64,000 bases of DNA from Toxoplasma gondii ME49 (GCF_000006565.2 NC_031478.1:293874-357873), one strand, 5' to 3'; positions 39,201-53,100 are shown, counted from the first letter of the stretch. Notes: generated from the sequence alone by a model not told the origin. Made by a program: numbers and translations.

Positions 39201-42200
39201 GCAGACGAAGTCACGCACGCCGTATCTTTTCAAGTTGCTGCGGAGAGCACCAGTTCTCTTCCCATTGAAACTTAACAAAGAACGACTTCCTGTGCGGGAT
39301 AACAACCAGAAAACGCCACTTTTCAAAACATAATACTCACCTAGATACACCGTGTCATTCTCGTCGTCGAAGTGTCCCACAGTCAGGTGCGCTCCACTTC
39401 CCAGCCGCCGCGTCATCCGCCCTCCTGAGAGCATTTGATGTGTGGTGACTGTAAAGGGGAGGAGGCACATGCACAAGAAAAGACAAACTTCTTAGTCTTT
39501 AATTGCTATGGGTTTACAGAAGTAAACGAACAGCTACTGCCATGAACTAAAAGAGAGGATATTTTTACCTGCGAAGTAATCCGCCTTGAAAAACATAATT
39601 AGGAAGCCAACAACGGCCCTACAAAACGTCCGACTCCACAAATGCCTACTGTCTGGCCACGAACGATCCGCAGGGGGGAGGATGGGGGAGGACGGGGAAG
39701 GCAGACCGGCACATCAATTTCGGTGAGCACATTGCTGCTTGTGAATCGAATTGCAACAAAGCTACAGGACGGACAACAAAGTATCACGAGGCTTCGTCAC
39801 AATGGGAAAGCCACCCTGTTCCCACAGTTGAAACTATTCAGTGAAGACATCGAACTGGGGCATAGGCGCTCGCGGACTTCACTTACTATCGATGACGCGA
39901 ATGGCGCCGTCGAAGCCAAGAGACAGAAGCCGCTTCTGTTTTGATTTTCCTGGTGCCAAATGCATGACAGCTGCCGTGTGGAGGTCAAGTTCCTTCACCT
40001 AAAACGGCCAGCATAGACGCATAAGACAAGAAACACATAGCGGGTAGGTCCGAACTCGCGCGTCTTCCGAGTCTTAGAAGAACAGCATGTGGGCAGAAGC
40101 AACAATAGCCCCTCACGGAGAAGCGAAAAATCGCATGCTGGTAGTCAACACCAAAATACTTTTCTGTCCTCACCTTCTCAAGTTTCAACTCATCCGCGTC
40201 CAAAATGTACACCGAAACCTTGCCGTCTGTAAAGACACGAACACGCAGTTGAGCGACCAGAGTCACACATTGGTAAGTCTCCTCGTGTGCACCGTTTCTG
40301 TCCCATGAAACAGAAGTAGGCAGCAGCGATATAGTCGACATGTAGGCAGCGTATCATTGAATAATACTTATACATGGAGATATAGGCTCTCTGACGTCAT
40401 CGAAGGATGCCTGCTCTCTTGGCAGCTGTAGGCCGCTTGGGCTGTCGTTGACCATGGAGCTACTTCCAGCTTCGCCACTCCCCCGCATCACTGAAGGAAT
40501 CGCGAGCTTCGCGTGTTGAAATCTTTTTCTAGCACAGAGGTCCTCTCTTGCACTCAGATGAGTATTTTCTTACCGTCCTGCCCGACAAAGAGCTGATTGC
40601 TCGGCTCATCGTAGAACATGCAGCGAACCTAAATACGAGCATCAACCACTTACATGCGAAGTATCATCATGCGCTTGATTGGCGAAAAAAGAAACTCATC
40701 AGAAGAGAGACAACACGAAGCCAAACACGCCACCACTGTGGTAGAATGAGTCCACCCGTTGATTGCACGCGCAAACACGACGAGAAGGAGGCAGCATCGT
40801 CAAGCAGATCGCTTTTCGCCGCCCCCGACGTTTTCTCTCCTCACGAAAGTCCCTCCTTTCCGCCTTCTCTGCTACATAAGTCCAAGCAGAAGGAACAGTC
40901 TGCATCCTGCTAGTCTCTGAACGGCATTTCCAGTTTTCAGGGAAAAAAACCGATTCACAACGAAGGGTGTACATCGACAACGCTAGCAATTCCTGTTCCC
41001 TACACTGGATGAGTCTTTGAAAGGATTGTACAGGCAAGCTGTTGGGCTCCAAGTTTTGTTGCCCACCATCCGGAAGAGACGGTAACTATGATATTGTACT
41101 ACCAGTATAGAACGCTTCAGCTCTTCCTGCAATAACCAGAAGGGTAGAGCCTCGACTGACGCAAGTGGAAGCAAGGACGACATGCTTTGAAAGAAATTCC
41201 CTCGTCAACAGATCCCAAACGAGCAATAAGAGGAGGCCCGAACGAAAACAATGGATATCTTGTGCATTGAGGACAGAAAATTGCCCATCAGGGGTCCTTA
41301 CCTTTGGCTGCGTCTTGATGCATTGCATAAGGGATGGTGAGTCCATGTTGCAGTCTGCAACAAGGAATGCATGCCACAGAAATGAAATGCGTTTAAGGGG
41401 AAAGTTCAAGGAGAAAGAATCGTCACAGGAACCTCATTAAAAAAACTATCGTGGGAATTCAAGAGATGGAGACCCAAGCGTTGTGTCTCCCATTGCCTGC
41501 CTTCCTGGAAGAACGCTGGTCGTCTGGGACTAGACCTGGGAGGTTTCACACGACTTGTCCAATCCAGCTCAGAAGCCACTCCCAGCGAAGATCAGAAACC
41601 ACCACTGACAGAAACACGACTTTCGAAACCTTCGACGACCACAAGAGAAGCACATATGCTTCTGCCACGTGTAAGCTTTCACGATTGAGAGCAGACATAC
41701 CTACTGCCCAGACATTGATCATGCCGAACTCGTCCGGCTCGACAAGACTCCACAGGCGTCCGAGACGTGATAAGCCTGTTTTATCCTGGACAGCGAGGCA
41801 ACACCACACGCACAGGATTTCGTCTTGTTGGAGGTGAGCGACAGAGGAATAAAGTCGACAGCTGATGTACGAACACGAGAAGCTCGAACAGAGAGGGTGA
41901 AGAGAAATGCTTGAAGGCGCATTCTCTACAGTGTCTCTCGGAGAGATCGTGCTAATCAAGCTGTTTTGGTTCAGCCTCCGAAGCATAAGAAAACCTACCT
42001 CATGACCAACGATTATGACCCGGTTCGAGCGTGAGTAGACAAGTGAAGAGACGGCGAAGCGCTGTGCTCCCGTGTTGCACACGCACCACGGCCGCAACGG
42101 CGGGATGTTCAGACTGGCCTGGAAATATCAGAAAGGAATCAGGATAGGCACGAGAGAATATCGAATGCACGAGCCGTCCGACCTCTGCACCCGTGTACAC

Positions 42201-44340
42201 TCAAGGCAGACATTGCGCTGCCAAATGAGGGTACAAGCGACCCTTAACACGATGGAGCAACTTCCCACGCATCGCACGCAGTTTGGCCGATCAAGGCGTC
42301 TTCCGGTATGGTCGTGATGCCCCATGTGTGCAATAAAAGATACACTGATACGTCAAGGGAAACCGAAGAAGGGCCTGGTAGAGGACTCACCGAAACGGCT
42401 ATCGTTTATTTGATGGTCTGTATTTCACGGCAAAACGCGGTGATTCTATGGCTCATACATGCTCACACGCCGCGGAAGGGTAGTGTTCATTAGCTGCAGA
42501 ACCAACGCTCCAAGGAAGAAAGGTTTGCTTCCCTCCATTCTCTCCCACTGTTCCTTCCCAAACGTAGCCACGGTGAAAAACGCCGGTGGGATCTGTCTTC
42601 CACCTTCGCATTTGTGGCCCAACATGACACGAGACTCCAGAGAACACACCTGTTCACTGAAGAGGAGGAAATCGAGCAATGCCGGAGCGGTGCGCGTGTC
42701 TGGCCGTCGCAGGAGTTCCTGAAAAGCAAAGTCAAAAACAGTTCCATGTCTCTCGCTGTCTCTGAAACGCAGCACCGACTCAGAGGAGAGGTTTCGAATC
42801 TGCGCCTCCCCCCCCCCCCACCGTCACGTAGCCTAAGTTGAAGTGACACAGATATTCAGTGAAGAGAGGGTATTTAAGATGCGCAGATGACTCAAAAAAT
42901 CTTACACAATCGAGTTCTAGAGTGTGTGAAAGAGAAATCCCATGTGCACGGAAACATCACTCGAGTCCCGACGGGACTCAGAAATGAGTTTCGGCGAAAT
43001 AACAGAGAAGAACGCACTGTCAAAGAATGTGCGGCCCGGAGCCCTCGACGGAGAGACTATCCTAATCTACTACCGGGACGCGTTCGCTTGCTGCGGTGAG
43101 GTCGCGAAGTAGATGCGGAGGTGAGGTGAATGAAGACGCAAAAGACGGAGCAGGCCAGTCGTCAGAATTTCGAGATCCATACCAAGAGGAAATATTGCAA
43201 CCTGTGTCGTCGATCCGCCAATAATCTGGGATCGTAGGGGGCACCGGCGAGCGTCTTGCCTGGAAGCGATGGCAGGGCGCAGTAGCCGCTGCAGAAAACA
43301 AAGACGCGGCACTAGTAGCGTCGCTTCTCGCGCAGTCTCTCCTCGCCCCGCTGGGGCGAGGAGTTCACCTTATTTCCACTGCAGATCTCGAAAAACGCCA
43401 GGCTTTACTGCCCAAGGTACATTTTATAGGCATTCCAGAACTTTGATTCAGGTTTCTTGCGCCAAGAAGAGCACCCTAGAGCCCTCCCACTGGGGGGAGA
43501 GTGTTTAGGGGCAAGTTGCTCCCGAATTTTCCCTTTTCGTTCGCGAAACCTGTAACACACGTCGCTGACTTGGTCCCGCCTCTCTCACGTAAACCGGTCG
43601 TCCTAAGAGAGGAACTTAGGGTATACGCTACGGCCTTGCGACTCGCGCAGCTGGGAACTCTTTCTACGCTGCAGCACCCATGTGCGGTCACTCTTCTGTA
43701 TCAATGCGTTTTGCTCTGACAAACACGGGCAACACTTACTCCCGATCCAAGTCACGGTACAGCTGCGCGAACTGACTGTAACGACGCCACACTGAAGAAA
43801 AAACAGACGCCACACGAGATGAGGAGACTGATGAACTCCCTTGAAGCTCAAATGACGGAGGCAGAGGAACGGACTGAACTCGGAGAGACCGAACGGCAGT
43901 CTTCGCTTCTTTCCGCATGGCTAGCAGTTCGGCGCGTGGAATCTTGCCAAGCATATGGATGCGCGAATCCAGTAAAAACAACAAACACGGGCACTTGCGC
44001 ACTCCCCAGAACATACGACCCGTTCATTGAAGGCGAAGATGCCGAAACGAGTTTTTAGCAGGACTAACATTCTGTCCGTGCGACAAAGGCTGCAATTTGC
44101 TTCCCTTTCCAGACTGAATAGGCATATTTATTCGCAGCGTTACCTCGCAGGCATATTTCGGCTTCCACATTCACGCTACTCTGGCATGCCGACCAGTACG
44201 AGGCCTGTAGCGACTTGCCACCGAGACGTACCATCCCACGAGAGCTTGCCGTACTCGACAGCAATTGCGTAGGCCACCGGCCCATTTTCCTCAGTGATCT
44301 GGTAGCTTGGGATTGCGACCTTCAGCCTCGAAACATCCAT
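36218..44340 (-). CDS. PX-domain and WD40-repeat protein
   Basis: It probably binds phosphoinositide-bearing membranes through PX and partners through a WD40 propeller. Placed exons, 5' to 3': 44340-44232, 43791-43740, 43288-43183, 42718-42650, 42061-41999, 41785-41705, unresolved exons in 41360-40629, 40628-40574, 40226-40174, 39998-39887, 39448-39341, 38597-38483, 38231-38063 and 36772-36218; all placed junctions keep phase. The PX domain fills the first four exons: start MDVSRLKVAIPSYQITEE, phosphoinositide motif RRYSQFAQLYRDL, the proline turn LPSLPGKTLAG, then RRHRLQYFLL and ELLRRPDTRTAPALLDFL. WD40 blades follow: SLVYSRSNRVIIVGHE, DEFGMINVWA, LLVWDLLTREF, QLFVGQDDGKVSVYILD, LLSLGFDGAIRVID, TVYLGTSGGQVLVYAV and MVYDPKEKRLLVGYD. 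The tail is acidic and disordered, ending DELRSAFS. The ATG context (CAACATGGATG) is good. The layout resembles WDFY proteins, which pair WD40 with a FYVE domain. Confidence 0.85.
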
Positions 44341-45163
44341 GTTGCCGCGAGTTTCACACCTCTTTGCACACGCCCGCAATGCCTGCTCCTTCCTCTGGAG
44401 CGGGATAGCGCCAGCTCTCGTGGATCGGGACAGATCTTCTTTGCCGGGCGTCGTTTAGACACACAAACACACCTCTCCTCTCCGCAACAGGAAAGAACTG
44501 ACCGATAGACAAAACCACCGGATTCCGCGTTTGGTAGGACAGAAGTTTCGCCCCCAAGTTGCTCTACGCAAAAAAGGTCAACTCCAGTTATCTCGGTTCG
44601 CGAGGACCCTTCGGTCGCGGGCTTAGTTCCTCTGAGTGGCGAATTGAGATATGCAGAAATTCTATTTCGAGTTGAAGCAAACAGCCAATGACGAGATCGG
44701 CATATGAAGCAAGCGTCTACCGGACTCGGTTAGACACGCTGCATAACAGAGCGTTTCGGAGTCGAAAGACGGTACTCGACTGCCTGTTGTGTAACCACTG
44801 AAAATCCTTAAGCAAAATGTCGGCCAGAATAGGGTGTCTCGGGGACGAGTTGCAAAAGAGAATTTCAACCAAAACGGCACTGGTTCTCCTTCCAGTGACC
44901 CATTTCAGGTCGAGGAAATCCGAAGGCTTGCTTCAACAAACAGCACCCGCAAAAGCCAAAAAATGGTGGAACCAAAACAAAACGCTGTGTAGCTTAGGAT
45001 GGGAAGACGGGCGCCAACGGGTTATATACACGGAATATGACAATAAGTCCAGAATGTGGTTTTTCTTGAAGCGGAGGTGTGCGTGGAACGAAGCATTGGA
45101 GAAATGACGCTTGGCGTGAGGAAACGATGCCACTGCAGGGTCTACTCCCGGTCCTCGGAACAA

Positions 45164-45968
45164 ATGGCAGAGTCACACGCAGTGTCGCCTTTAGCTTCTG
45201 CTCAAGAGGAAGAAAGCAATAAACACAACGTCGTCCGAGATATCTTCCTGAGCAGGGGAGTTATGCCCAAGGGAGCTGGCCAGTTCATAATCAATCTATG
45301 TCCTTCGCCACTTCACACAGCACCGGGTCTACCAGAAACTAGAGTCCCACATATGAAACATTGTGTAACACATCCACAGTCGTCTCTTCCTTAGAATGTA
45401 CTCAGAGAGCGAAAAGTTTTCATAATCCTTCCTCCACTACGCAGACAGCAGAAAAACAAAACTTTTCCAATGGTTTAGACGGCGCAGCTGGGAACGGGGG
45501 GAGACTTTCGCTGACCACAAAGCGGCACTGGAATCGCCGCCGAGACTTTTGTCTGGACAAAGAGCAGAAGAGCTGGCCAGAAAAAATCCCGCTGCTCTCT
45601 CCAGCATTCACGTATCCGTGCCAATTAGTAAGACAGCACGGTTGGCTGTTCTGCCGTTCCCATCAGACACCAACGAACTTCGTCTCAAAAACCTGCTGTC
45701 TCAAGCTGAGAGAACGATTCCAGCAAGACATGCCGGTAAGGACTTCCGCAAAATCTGTAATTTCCCCCCTTTTCACGCGTATCCGTTTCTTGACGAGGTT
45801 CACTTTACGCCGACCGGCACACCAAAAAGAGGGGACAGCCAGCTGGCCTTGTCCAAAGCGCCGATCGACTCTCCACAATGCCAACGAAAAGCAGACCCTC
45901 GTGGTCAGGGTTCTCTGAGCAGTCGACTGATTCCATCCGCCTGTAACCACCAAATGTTAAAACAGTAG
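45164..45968 (+). other. Possible coding segments, unconfirmed
   Basis: Two adjacent frames look slightly better than background. One starts at an ATG at 45164 and ends at a stop near 45394. The other includes SVPISKTARLAVLPFPSD and then LKNLLSQAERTIPARHAG, followed by a usable donor (CCG|gtaagg near 45737). They are in different frames, and I could not link them with a sound intron or recognise the product. They may be exons of a small gene or chance. Confidence 0.2.
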
Positions 45969-48900
45969 GACGAATCACTTGTACTTGAGTGAAAGCGGCA
46001 TGATAAATAAAGTGAAAAACCTTTTTTGATACCGACGCGTCTTGTTTCTGGGTAGTGTCTCTCGCAAAAGCTGCCTATGTCTAGCGGAACAGCTCTTGTG
46101 CCGTTCCTGCGATGGCGCACACTCTCGAGGTACGGAAGCCAGCAGGAAGAACGATTTGTGTGTGGCGGGTCGGTGCAGGCACAGTGCCCCAACGTATTCG
46201 CAAGCAAAGGTGCAGCATGAAACTGCTTTTAGATTAGAAGATCGATTGGGGAAAATGCGGTGGACTGCCTGCAGTAGACGCCGCGGGAAAGGAATAACGG
46301 ACATTTGCATTTGTTCTAGCGTTTCAACCCGCAGTTGTCGTGCTGCCATTACGAAGGCGCCAATTCTGGGCAGCCGGCCGTTTCTTCTGTTCTTCCCATC
46401 AGGCTGCTTCTGACGCAAATGAACTGTCCTTGAGAAGGTAAGTTTCCAGCATCCCGAAACCACGTCTTTGTTGCCTCCTTATGGTGTGGTAGAGAGGTGA
46501 CGACTTAACCCCCCAAGGAAGAAGGAATGCAGGAGTCTGCCCAGCCGTTGCTGTGGCTGACCGACAATGATGCTGCATTGCTTTGAAGGCAACACCTACT
46601 CAGATGAGGCATGACGTCCATGAAGAACCTAATAGATGATTTGGACAGTGTTGTCGTCGCAGCTGATGGGTGTTCAATGGTCGTCAGCATCGCCAATTTT
46701 TGCTGAGAATCCGAGCACGGTCTACGTCCTTCTACCGAAGCCTCTGTTTTCTGTTTACTGTTGGACAGAGTTACTCTTCAAAATCGTCCATAGAACAGGT
46801 GCTTTCAGACGGATAGAGTTAGCTTGAAGTTTAGCGTCACTCCATAATGGTCTAGTGAAGTCCGTAATGATTCACAATTTGAAGTGTCTGCGTGGGTTGA
46901 GACGGCCCCTGGCGATATCCTTACCAGCAGGAGGATACATCGTCTCTGTTTCGATGTGTTAGCACACTGCTACCGACAGCAAAAAACAATCTTCCAATCA
47001 GGAGAATGAACATCATTTCACCATATCCTTTAGTGGCTCTCATTACATCGTGTATGTGTCCGTTCAGCTTGGCAGTAACCCTCTGCGGCGCCAGCTTGTA
47101 ACTCGTACAAATTAGAACGACCTCGACACCGCAGAAAGTGCCTTCAGTAAATGTTCAGCGACGCTGAGTATTCTAAGCTGCTTCAAAACAAAATATACTG
47201 CATATTGGTTTCTGTCGATTGTGTCGAGGCGTACACCTTGCAAGTCTAAGCCTCAATTGCTGCCAAATGAACAAGGCCCAGTGCAGAACAATTTGTTGTC
47301 CGTGAAGATGGAACCGAGGCTGGAGACATCTGCTTCACCTGTCGGAATTCAGTCGTAGGGTAACCACCAGAAGCAGACAATGCGTTACGTGGCGCGCACC
47401 ATCCTACTCTAACATAGTGGAACAGCATTTGGAGGGTTTACAGTCCAATCTCCTCCAGACAGATTTGTACTCTTTGCTGGCTGCATCAATTGCGTACATA
47501 AAGTTTCGAACAACAGCAAAAGCCTTGAGCTGAAATTGCTCCATTGTGTGATTGTTTTTTAATTGTCGACACCTTAGCTCTAGATTGACTTCGAATGGGA
47601 CACGTACTGGAAATTATTAGCGCGTATGCACAGGAAACGGCGCATTTCTTCGAACATCCTGTCTTTTCTTCATTTCTGAGTCAGATGTGCCGATTCGCAG
47701 TAGAACTCTTCCGCTAGGCAGGCGTGAACATGGGCGGCAGCCTGCACCGCATACACAGGAGAAACCAGGGCACCGAATCTGCAAGCCCCAAAGTTGCACT
47801 GAAGACCCAGTCACCACATAATCAATTGAGGATGCTTATTTGCACAGTTTCGGGAGAAATACGTCCCCAATTTGGGCATGACGACGTCCCTCGTAGAACC
47901 GCATACTGTATGGCTTAGTTAAGAGGCCTACCTTGTGTCGCTCACGCGTAAAAATGATGCTCTGTAAGAAGTGGAAAGAATGAGCTCTGTGACCGCGCAC
48001 TTAGCGGAAGTTGCCCAGATCCGAGGGCACAGCGCTGTATACGGCACACAAAATTCTTCAAGCACCCCCTCAAAACATCCAGAAATTAAGGGGAGCCCCC
48101 GTTGGGTCTCATCCCGCGACGGGTTACCGTTGGCGGGCCGTTTGTCTCCTCTGGCGGTTGGTTTTAATCCGATGCTATAACATCTCCTTCCTTTCTCGGC
48201 CCGTCTACCGTGTCGACAATCGTGTGAGCTTTCTTTCGCAGTGGACATGATAGCTTCGCGGTCTCGCAAGGTGACCCCGTTTTCCCTCTATTTCCTTCCC
48301 TGGAAAACCCTGAACATAGATACCTGCAGCCGCATATCTCTGACCCATTCCTGTGAGAAAGCCGACCCTGAAAGACGCAGTGACACATGGTCTATCACGG
48401 TCTACGTTAATTTTTACAAATATATCTATCGATTCCAATGCTACCTAAACGATTTGTGGGGTCTCGAAACCTCAAAACCAGAAAAATCTTCTGCAAATTG
48501 GGTCAACTCCTGCAGCCCTTATTCCGCGGCAGTTGCCACGCACACATGAATTTCAGTGTGGCGCTCACGAACGCTGTCTGTTGCGGAGAGACAGACCTTG
48601 TAGCCCTCAGATTGTAGTTTGGTGTCTGCGCAATTGACGCTCTCTGTTTATGTTTTTTCCTTCCGAGGGGATCCATACAACTGGGCTGGAACCTTTCCAC
48701 AACATCGTTTTCACCGTCCATGGGTGCGACGTTTGCCCCTCGTCGCAGCTGTCAGAACCGGCACTGATTCCTCTCTGCAGAGACTGAGCACTCTCTGCGT
48801 CCAGCCCCATGACTCGAGTTTTGTCTCCATTTTCGCCGGACATGTCCCAAATTTTTTTTCATTTCCACGCTTCTCTGACCCGCCACGACCTCGCCTCACC

Positions 48901-49055
48901 ATAATATTCTATCTTTTCCGGGACCGAGGCCTCTGTCACAGACGCCTACAGGCGGAGGGAATTGCGCTGGAAGCGCTCCTTCTCCCGCCACCGCGTGTCG
49001 ATTCCCCAAACACTCCTAAACATTCCCCTAGTGAGAAGACAAAACTTTTTCAGGC

Positions 49056-49913
49056 ATGCAAGTCTTCGTTTTACCACGGTTCAACTCATTTGGAGGAGCT
49101 GTCGGTGCACCGCCCGTGTATGCTCGTACGCACGAGGAGCCACGTATGGAACAGTCGATGTCGAGAACAACTCCTGTCTTGTTTTGCTACGAGGCCTCTT
49201 CTGTGGAAGACTGTCTTCCTTCGCGCTGGCATGAGGCCTATGGTTGCGAGGTGACTCGTCGAGGAACCTGGAGTTCCTTCCACGCAGGGGAGAGCCGCCA
49301 AAACGGAGCCACAGCATATCTCGGTTCGCAGACCACCCGGCTAGGCACATTGTTCAATATTCGATCCGGCACACAGCCTCCAACCACCGACTGGGACGTT
49401 TCTCCGCCTTCCTTGAAACCACCGGCTTCGTTGGAGTCAATAACATCAGATGTCCTCGTTTTCGTCTGCTCCTCAGTTTCCGCACTGACTGCAGCTCTTT
49501 TCACGGTGTCAACAACCATCCTGGCTGCCGTAGGTGCGGGGGTAGTTTTGTTAGGCGCATGCGCAGTAGACTTGTGTTCGTCCGCTTGCCTGTCGCCTCA
49601 ATGGCTCTCGACAGAGGAGAACCTTGAGAGGTGTCGAGCGCTCCACTCTCCCGGCCAAACGCCCGTATATGCGTCCAACACCCCTGTCTCACCGGCCAGT
49701 CCAGGGCACCAGGAGTTGTTCTTGCGAGAGGATCCGTCTAGCGCCTTTCGGCGATCCGTCGAATCAAGGAACCTCGCTAGATACAGAGGAGCAGGAGGAG
49801 AGTCAAGGTGTGTCCTTACCAGAGGACTGTCTCCAGTTACGGGCGCGGTGCCGGTCATTTACATTGAAAACTACTGGGGTAGGGGGCTTCCGAGAGGAAA
49901 CACGGGGGCTTAA
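49056..49913 (+). CDS. Doubtful ORF with a hydrophobic segment, upstream of RICTOR
   Basis: An open frame of 285 codons starts at an ATG just after a pyrimidine-rich AG (tttttcag|GC), which could be a splice acceptor. The predicted product has one long hydrophobic stretch in the middle (SALTAALFTVSTTILAAVGA and following residues), long enough for one or two membrane spans. The flanks are Ser/Pro/Arg-rich. I recognise no family. It ends 215 bases before the RICTOR start, so it may equally be part of the RICTOR 5' untranslated region, or a chance frame in GC-rich sequence. Confidence 0.25.
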   Translation: MQVFVLPRFNSFGGAVGAPPVYARTHEEPRMEQSMSRTTPVLFCYEASSVEDCLPSRWHEAYGCEVTRRGTWSSFHAGESRQNGATAYLGSQTTRLGTLFNIRSGTQPPTTDWDVSPPSLKPPASLESITSDVLVFVCSSVSALTAALFTVSTTILAAVGAGVVLLGACAVDLCSSACLSPQWLSTEENLERCRALHSPGQTPVYASNTPVSPASPGHQELFLREDPSSAFRRSVESRNLARYRGAGGESRCVLTRGLSPVTGAVPVIYIENYWGRGLPRGNTGA

Positions 49914-50128
49914 CCTCCAAAGTCGCGAATGTGGTTTCTGTGACTCCCACACTCTTTAGTGGCCAGAAGCCCAGTGTGCCCTGGCAGTGGTTTTTCTGCT
50001 CGTCTTCGGTACCATGCCCGCACCCTCAGTGAGACAGTACGAATGAGAATGCACTCGAGGTGCCCGAACGATAGGTTTCACCGAGGAAGCGTTGTTCACG
50101 CCGAAATACGATACTTAATGGATAAAGA

Positions 50129-53100
50129 ATGAGCGACACATCAGGCAAGGCCGGAGCACACTTTCGTTCTTCGGAAGCCCTTTCTTCGGAGGAGACGAAG
50201 CATGCGGGACGCGCACTCTTCAGCGAAGTGGGCAGTCCTACGCCTGGTGACGCCTGCAACGGTGGCATGACTTCCTCTTCGGTGCTCGCATGGCCCGATG
50301 GAAATTTTTGCGCGCGTAAGGATGACAAGGCTTTCGAGGGAGCCCCCACGCCGTGGGCACAGATCAGAGCTGCGGAACGTTTTCGTGTCGCGAGACCACT
50401 CATAGGCGATGGGGTGTCCGTGGACGCTCAACCAGGCTTTGCCTTCACGTCCGACGACGATGACTCGGTTCTCATTCACCAGGCGGATTCAATGGACGCC
50501 GTGGGTCAACAAGACACGCCCGTTTCGTCCCGCCATCTCGAGCGTGTGCTAAGTTTTGAGACTTTCACAGTCCCGCATCGCTTACGGAAACGGGCGCTGC
50601 CCATTGCAGCTGCTGGCATGCTCGCAGCGGAGGAAAGGAGCCACAGTACAGAGAGCTCGACAGACCAACCGCAGGGCCTCCATAAAGGCGGGAGACGACG
50701 GTTTCAAAGTGAATGCTATGCAGCGGACGGTTTCGCTCTGCATCGCCGCCGGCGTTCTGCAGGTCCGCATTCTGCAGACAGCAAGGCTCAGTGCGACGCT
50801 TTGCCCAGTGCTTTTTCAGGTGCACACACGCCGTTTGTGGAGCCAAATGTTTCTTATCAGCGGGACCCAGTGCCAGTAGCTGGCCGGCTCGAGGTCAAAC
50901 CGGAGCGGCTAACAAGACTGGCATTGCTCCACCGACAAATATGCGACAGAAGTTTACCATTTCCCTTTACGAATCGACGGGGGAGAGTGCGGTTCCCGAA
51001 TGAGACTCTTCCGCCCCGAGTGATTCGGGAGCAGCTGCATGGCCTGCGTCGTCTCTTTCGCCGCATTACACATGTGATTAGGCATACCACATTCTTGTGG
51101 CATGAGGAAGACGATGACTCGCTGTTGGGTGACAACATGTCGGATCCGGGGGACCGGAAAGACAGTTACTGCGGCCACGGGAGGAAGGCGCCGTGTCCGG
51201 ATGCATCGGACAAGCGCGCAGAGGCGCCGAGTTCGGAGCGGCAGTGCAGTGTTTCTAAGGAGAGCTGTCCGGGCGGAAGGCGCCGAAGCTGCAGCGCAGG
51301 CGAATTAGAACTTTTCCTTAAAGCGTCGAAGGATCAGGCAACTCAGCATGGCGAAACAGTGAGAGCCGGAGCTGCACGCTTGGTGGCCACAGAGACGGAA
51401 GAAACGTTCGAAGACGACGGGGTCATCACAGAGGACGTCCCTGATCAAAAAACGATGACGACCGCCGGCCCCACTGTCTGGGCCCATAGCGAAGTCCTGA
51501 GCGACGAGAAGGACCCAACACAGCGCACTCGTGACATGCCGTATTTGACGCAGAAATCCTGCAGTTTTGGAGCGGAACGCAGCCGGAGGCGACACGGGGA
51601 AGTTGATCTTTGCTGCCTTCTTCGCCGACTCATAACTGTGCTGCAGCACGGAGGGCCTGTCGCGCCCAAGGACGTTGCTCTTCGCCCGAAGGAACGAAAA
51701 ATACGCAGTTGGCTAGTCTCGACGGAGTCTACCAGCTCCCTGCCTTCTCCAAGTCTATACGGCCATCAGTACTCTGGAGAAAACGCATGGCAGAGACAGA
51801 CGGAACGAGATCACAGGGAAGGAAGCACAACTTTTTCGTGTCCAGTCTCTGCTCTCGATCTTCTCCCTTTGTCGTTTATCAGAACGCTGCGCCTTCTTCT
51901 TGTCCATCCCGAGGCGCAGTGCCGCGTTCTCGCCATTGAAGCATGCACGCACTTACTTGCTTCTGCAGTGCAGCATCGGCGCTTCGCGTCTCTCCAGATC
52001 CCAAATATAATATCGAAAGCTCTGCTTCGCGAGCCTGAGGTTTTGCTACATCCGTGTTTTGAACATCGACACAAAAGTGGAATGTGCCCCTCACAAACAG
52101 GAAGGCTCGCGACGGACCGAAGATGGCCCTCCGAACCGCATGCGCCCCTTTCCTATTCCGGAATCGCCTCGTATGGTGCGGCCGAGTGGAACGAGCCGTT
52201 GGCAGCCACAGTGTCAGCGACATGCTCCAGCGCTCTGTTCTCTGAGCGAGAAGCAGCGCTCATGTTCATCCGGGTTTGGACCGCTTTCTGCCGCGCCGCA
52301 CCCCGAGCTACGGATACGCGTGGGAGAAAGCTTGCCGCGTCTAGAAGGGAACCTTGTGGTGCATCCTACTGCCGGTGTGTCGATCTGGACCTTTTCACTC
52401 GCCCTCTTCTCCCGGATGTTTTCGTTTATACGGTCACCGCCGAGGCTGCTGACACCGAAGATGGTGGAACCGCCAATATGGCCGGAGCAGCACAGCCGAA
52501 CCCCGCTCATTTTCGGGCTGCAAGCACAGGCGGAAAAACGTCCAGCAGAAATATGCCACATGCACACGTTGCACCAAACAGAGCAACTACAGCACGTCAA
52601 GCGGAGCAAGCGGTCAGGGGGATCGAGGGAAAGGCCCACGCTACACTCGGGGCCGGAGGCGGCCAGCGACCTGACGATAGCGGAGGCATACACCAGGGAG
52701 GGCGAAATCGGAGCTTGTTGACGCGTGAGATACCCTCAGGTCTCCAGTGGAGGGTAGCGTGCTTGGAGACGATTCTGGAGTTCGGTTTTCTGTGTCCGTG
52801 CATTCTGGTGGAGACTAGAACCGCCGGTGTCCTTGTGGATGCACTAACGGACGTTGAGGCGCAGGCCTACAACCCCAGGTTAGGCCCCTCCATCTGCATT
52901 TTCCTTATTGGCCTTCTTTCCCATCGGTACCCGGAAAGACTCCCGGAAGAGCCTTCAGTGTCTCCGCCTAACGACAGCATGAGCACCTTGGCCTGCCACA
53001 CAATTTCACCAGTCGTCGGGGGGCGAGGTACGCGCTGGTCATCCTTGAGCGAACAGTTTTCGTCGTGCCGGTACACAAGGAGTGTGCACGGGAAAGGCTG

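Larger units (their letters stand above)
44341..50128. other. Long divergent intergenic region
   Basis: These 5.8 kb separate the starts of two divergent genes. They should contain the PX-WD40 promoter on the left and the RICTOR leader, possibly spliced, on the right. I found no gene I would defend. Plus-strand frames around 44817-45968 and 48619-49913 have some coding-like stretches and are treated as weak candidates. No RNA gene, repeat array or transposon is seen. Confidence 0.45.
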
